Assembly: GCA_019695095.1 (NCBI GenBank) | Contig: JAIBAQ010000037.1 | Coordinates: 1-39,864, forward strand | From: Candidatus Hydrogenedentota bacterium | GTDB taxonomy: Bacteria > Hydrogenedentota > Hydrogenedentia > Hydrogenedentales > SLHB01 | Reading direction: 5' to 3' | DNA length: 39,864 bases | Shown: positions 39,809-39,864 of the stretch, piece by piece | Position numbering within the stretch: position 1 is the stretch's first letter | Layout of the letters: the number at the start of each line of letters is the position of its first letter | The notes under the pieces: model-generated | What the model was told of the DNA's origin: nothing | Database searches by the model: none | The model's input: the letters and a program-made list of their open reading frames with translations, nothing else | Translations under genes and position numbers: made by a program

Positions 39809-39864
39809 GGGGGCTTGGTGACTAGAGAACCGGGCGCTGTGACATGCACTCGGAGGAAGAAGGA

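Overview
The window looks like chromosome of an uncultured, motile, Gram-negative-type bacterium of the Hydrogenedentota / Planctomycetota / Lentisphaerota kind. This is an inference. It rests on the H-x-DG prepilin-like protein, the DUF4874/DUF4832 and DUF4432 proteins, the large secreted beta-helix and FAD proteins, several UroD-fold methyltransferases, and short planctomycete-style tandem repeats. No rRNA, tRNA, transposase or CRISPR array was seen. Both strands are used, but + strand genes dominate.

Layout. (1) 1-560: 3' end of a polysaccharide deacetylase. (2) 827-6751: flagellar operon fliM - fliY/N - sigma28 - two accessory genes - fliK-like - flhB C-terminal paralogue, behind a good extended -10 promoter. 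(3) 7334-12282: prepilin-like protein, secreted DUF4874 protein, DUF4432 aldose-epimerase-like protein and a PAS-GGDEF diguanylate cyclase. (4) 12473-20220: signalling/fermentation block. It holds a tandem degenerate GHKL protein, a histidine kinase whose PAS domain keeps the FixL haem-pocket residues, an NtrC-type REC-PAS-AAA-HTH activator, then pta and ackA behind a sigma54 promoter. (5) 20354-24211: metallophosphoesterase, pdxH, secreted FG-GAP-like protein, and a stand-alone receiver with its own sigma54 promoter. (6) 24255-24460: terminator and short tandem repeats. (7) 24514-32354: corrinoid methyl-transfer locus with an OFA-type MFS transporter, three UroD-fold proteins, an MtaC-like corrinoid protein, a homocysteine methyltransferase-like protein and an MtaB-type methanol:corrinoid methyltransferase. 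(8) 32431-39692: membrane protein, beta-helix lipoprotein, secreted FAD oxidoreductase, GT2 glycosyltransferase and an ATP-grasp/HAD fusion. (9) 39724-39864: promoter and structured leader of a gene lying beyond the window.

The most interesting connection is a 16-bp element related to GTGACACTTATGTCAC. It occurs upstream of the FixL-like kinase (perfect palindrome, 14093-14108), about 140 bp upstream of the pta-ackA sigma54 start (17709-17724) and about 155 bp upstream of the receiver sigma54 start (23302-23317). With the GAFTGA-bearing activator encoded directly before pta, this suggests an oxygen- or NO-responsive sigma54 regulon controlling acetate production plus a second receiver. The methanol-type corrinoid locus would feed C1 units into the same anaerobic metabolism. 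Functional links are inferred from sequence and position only.
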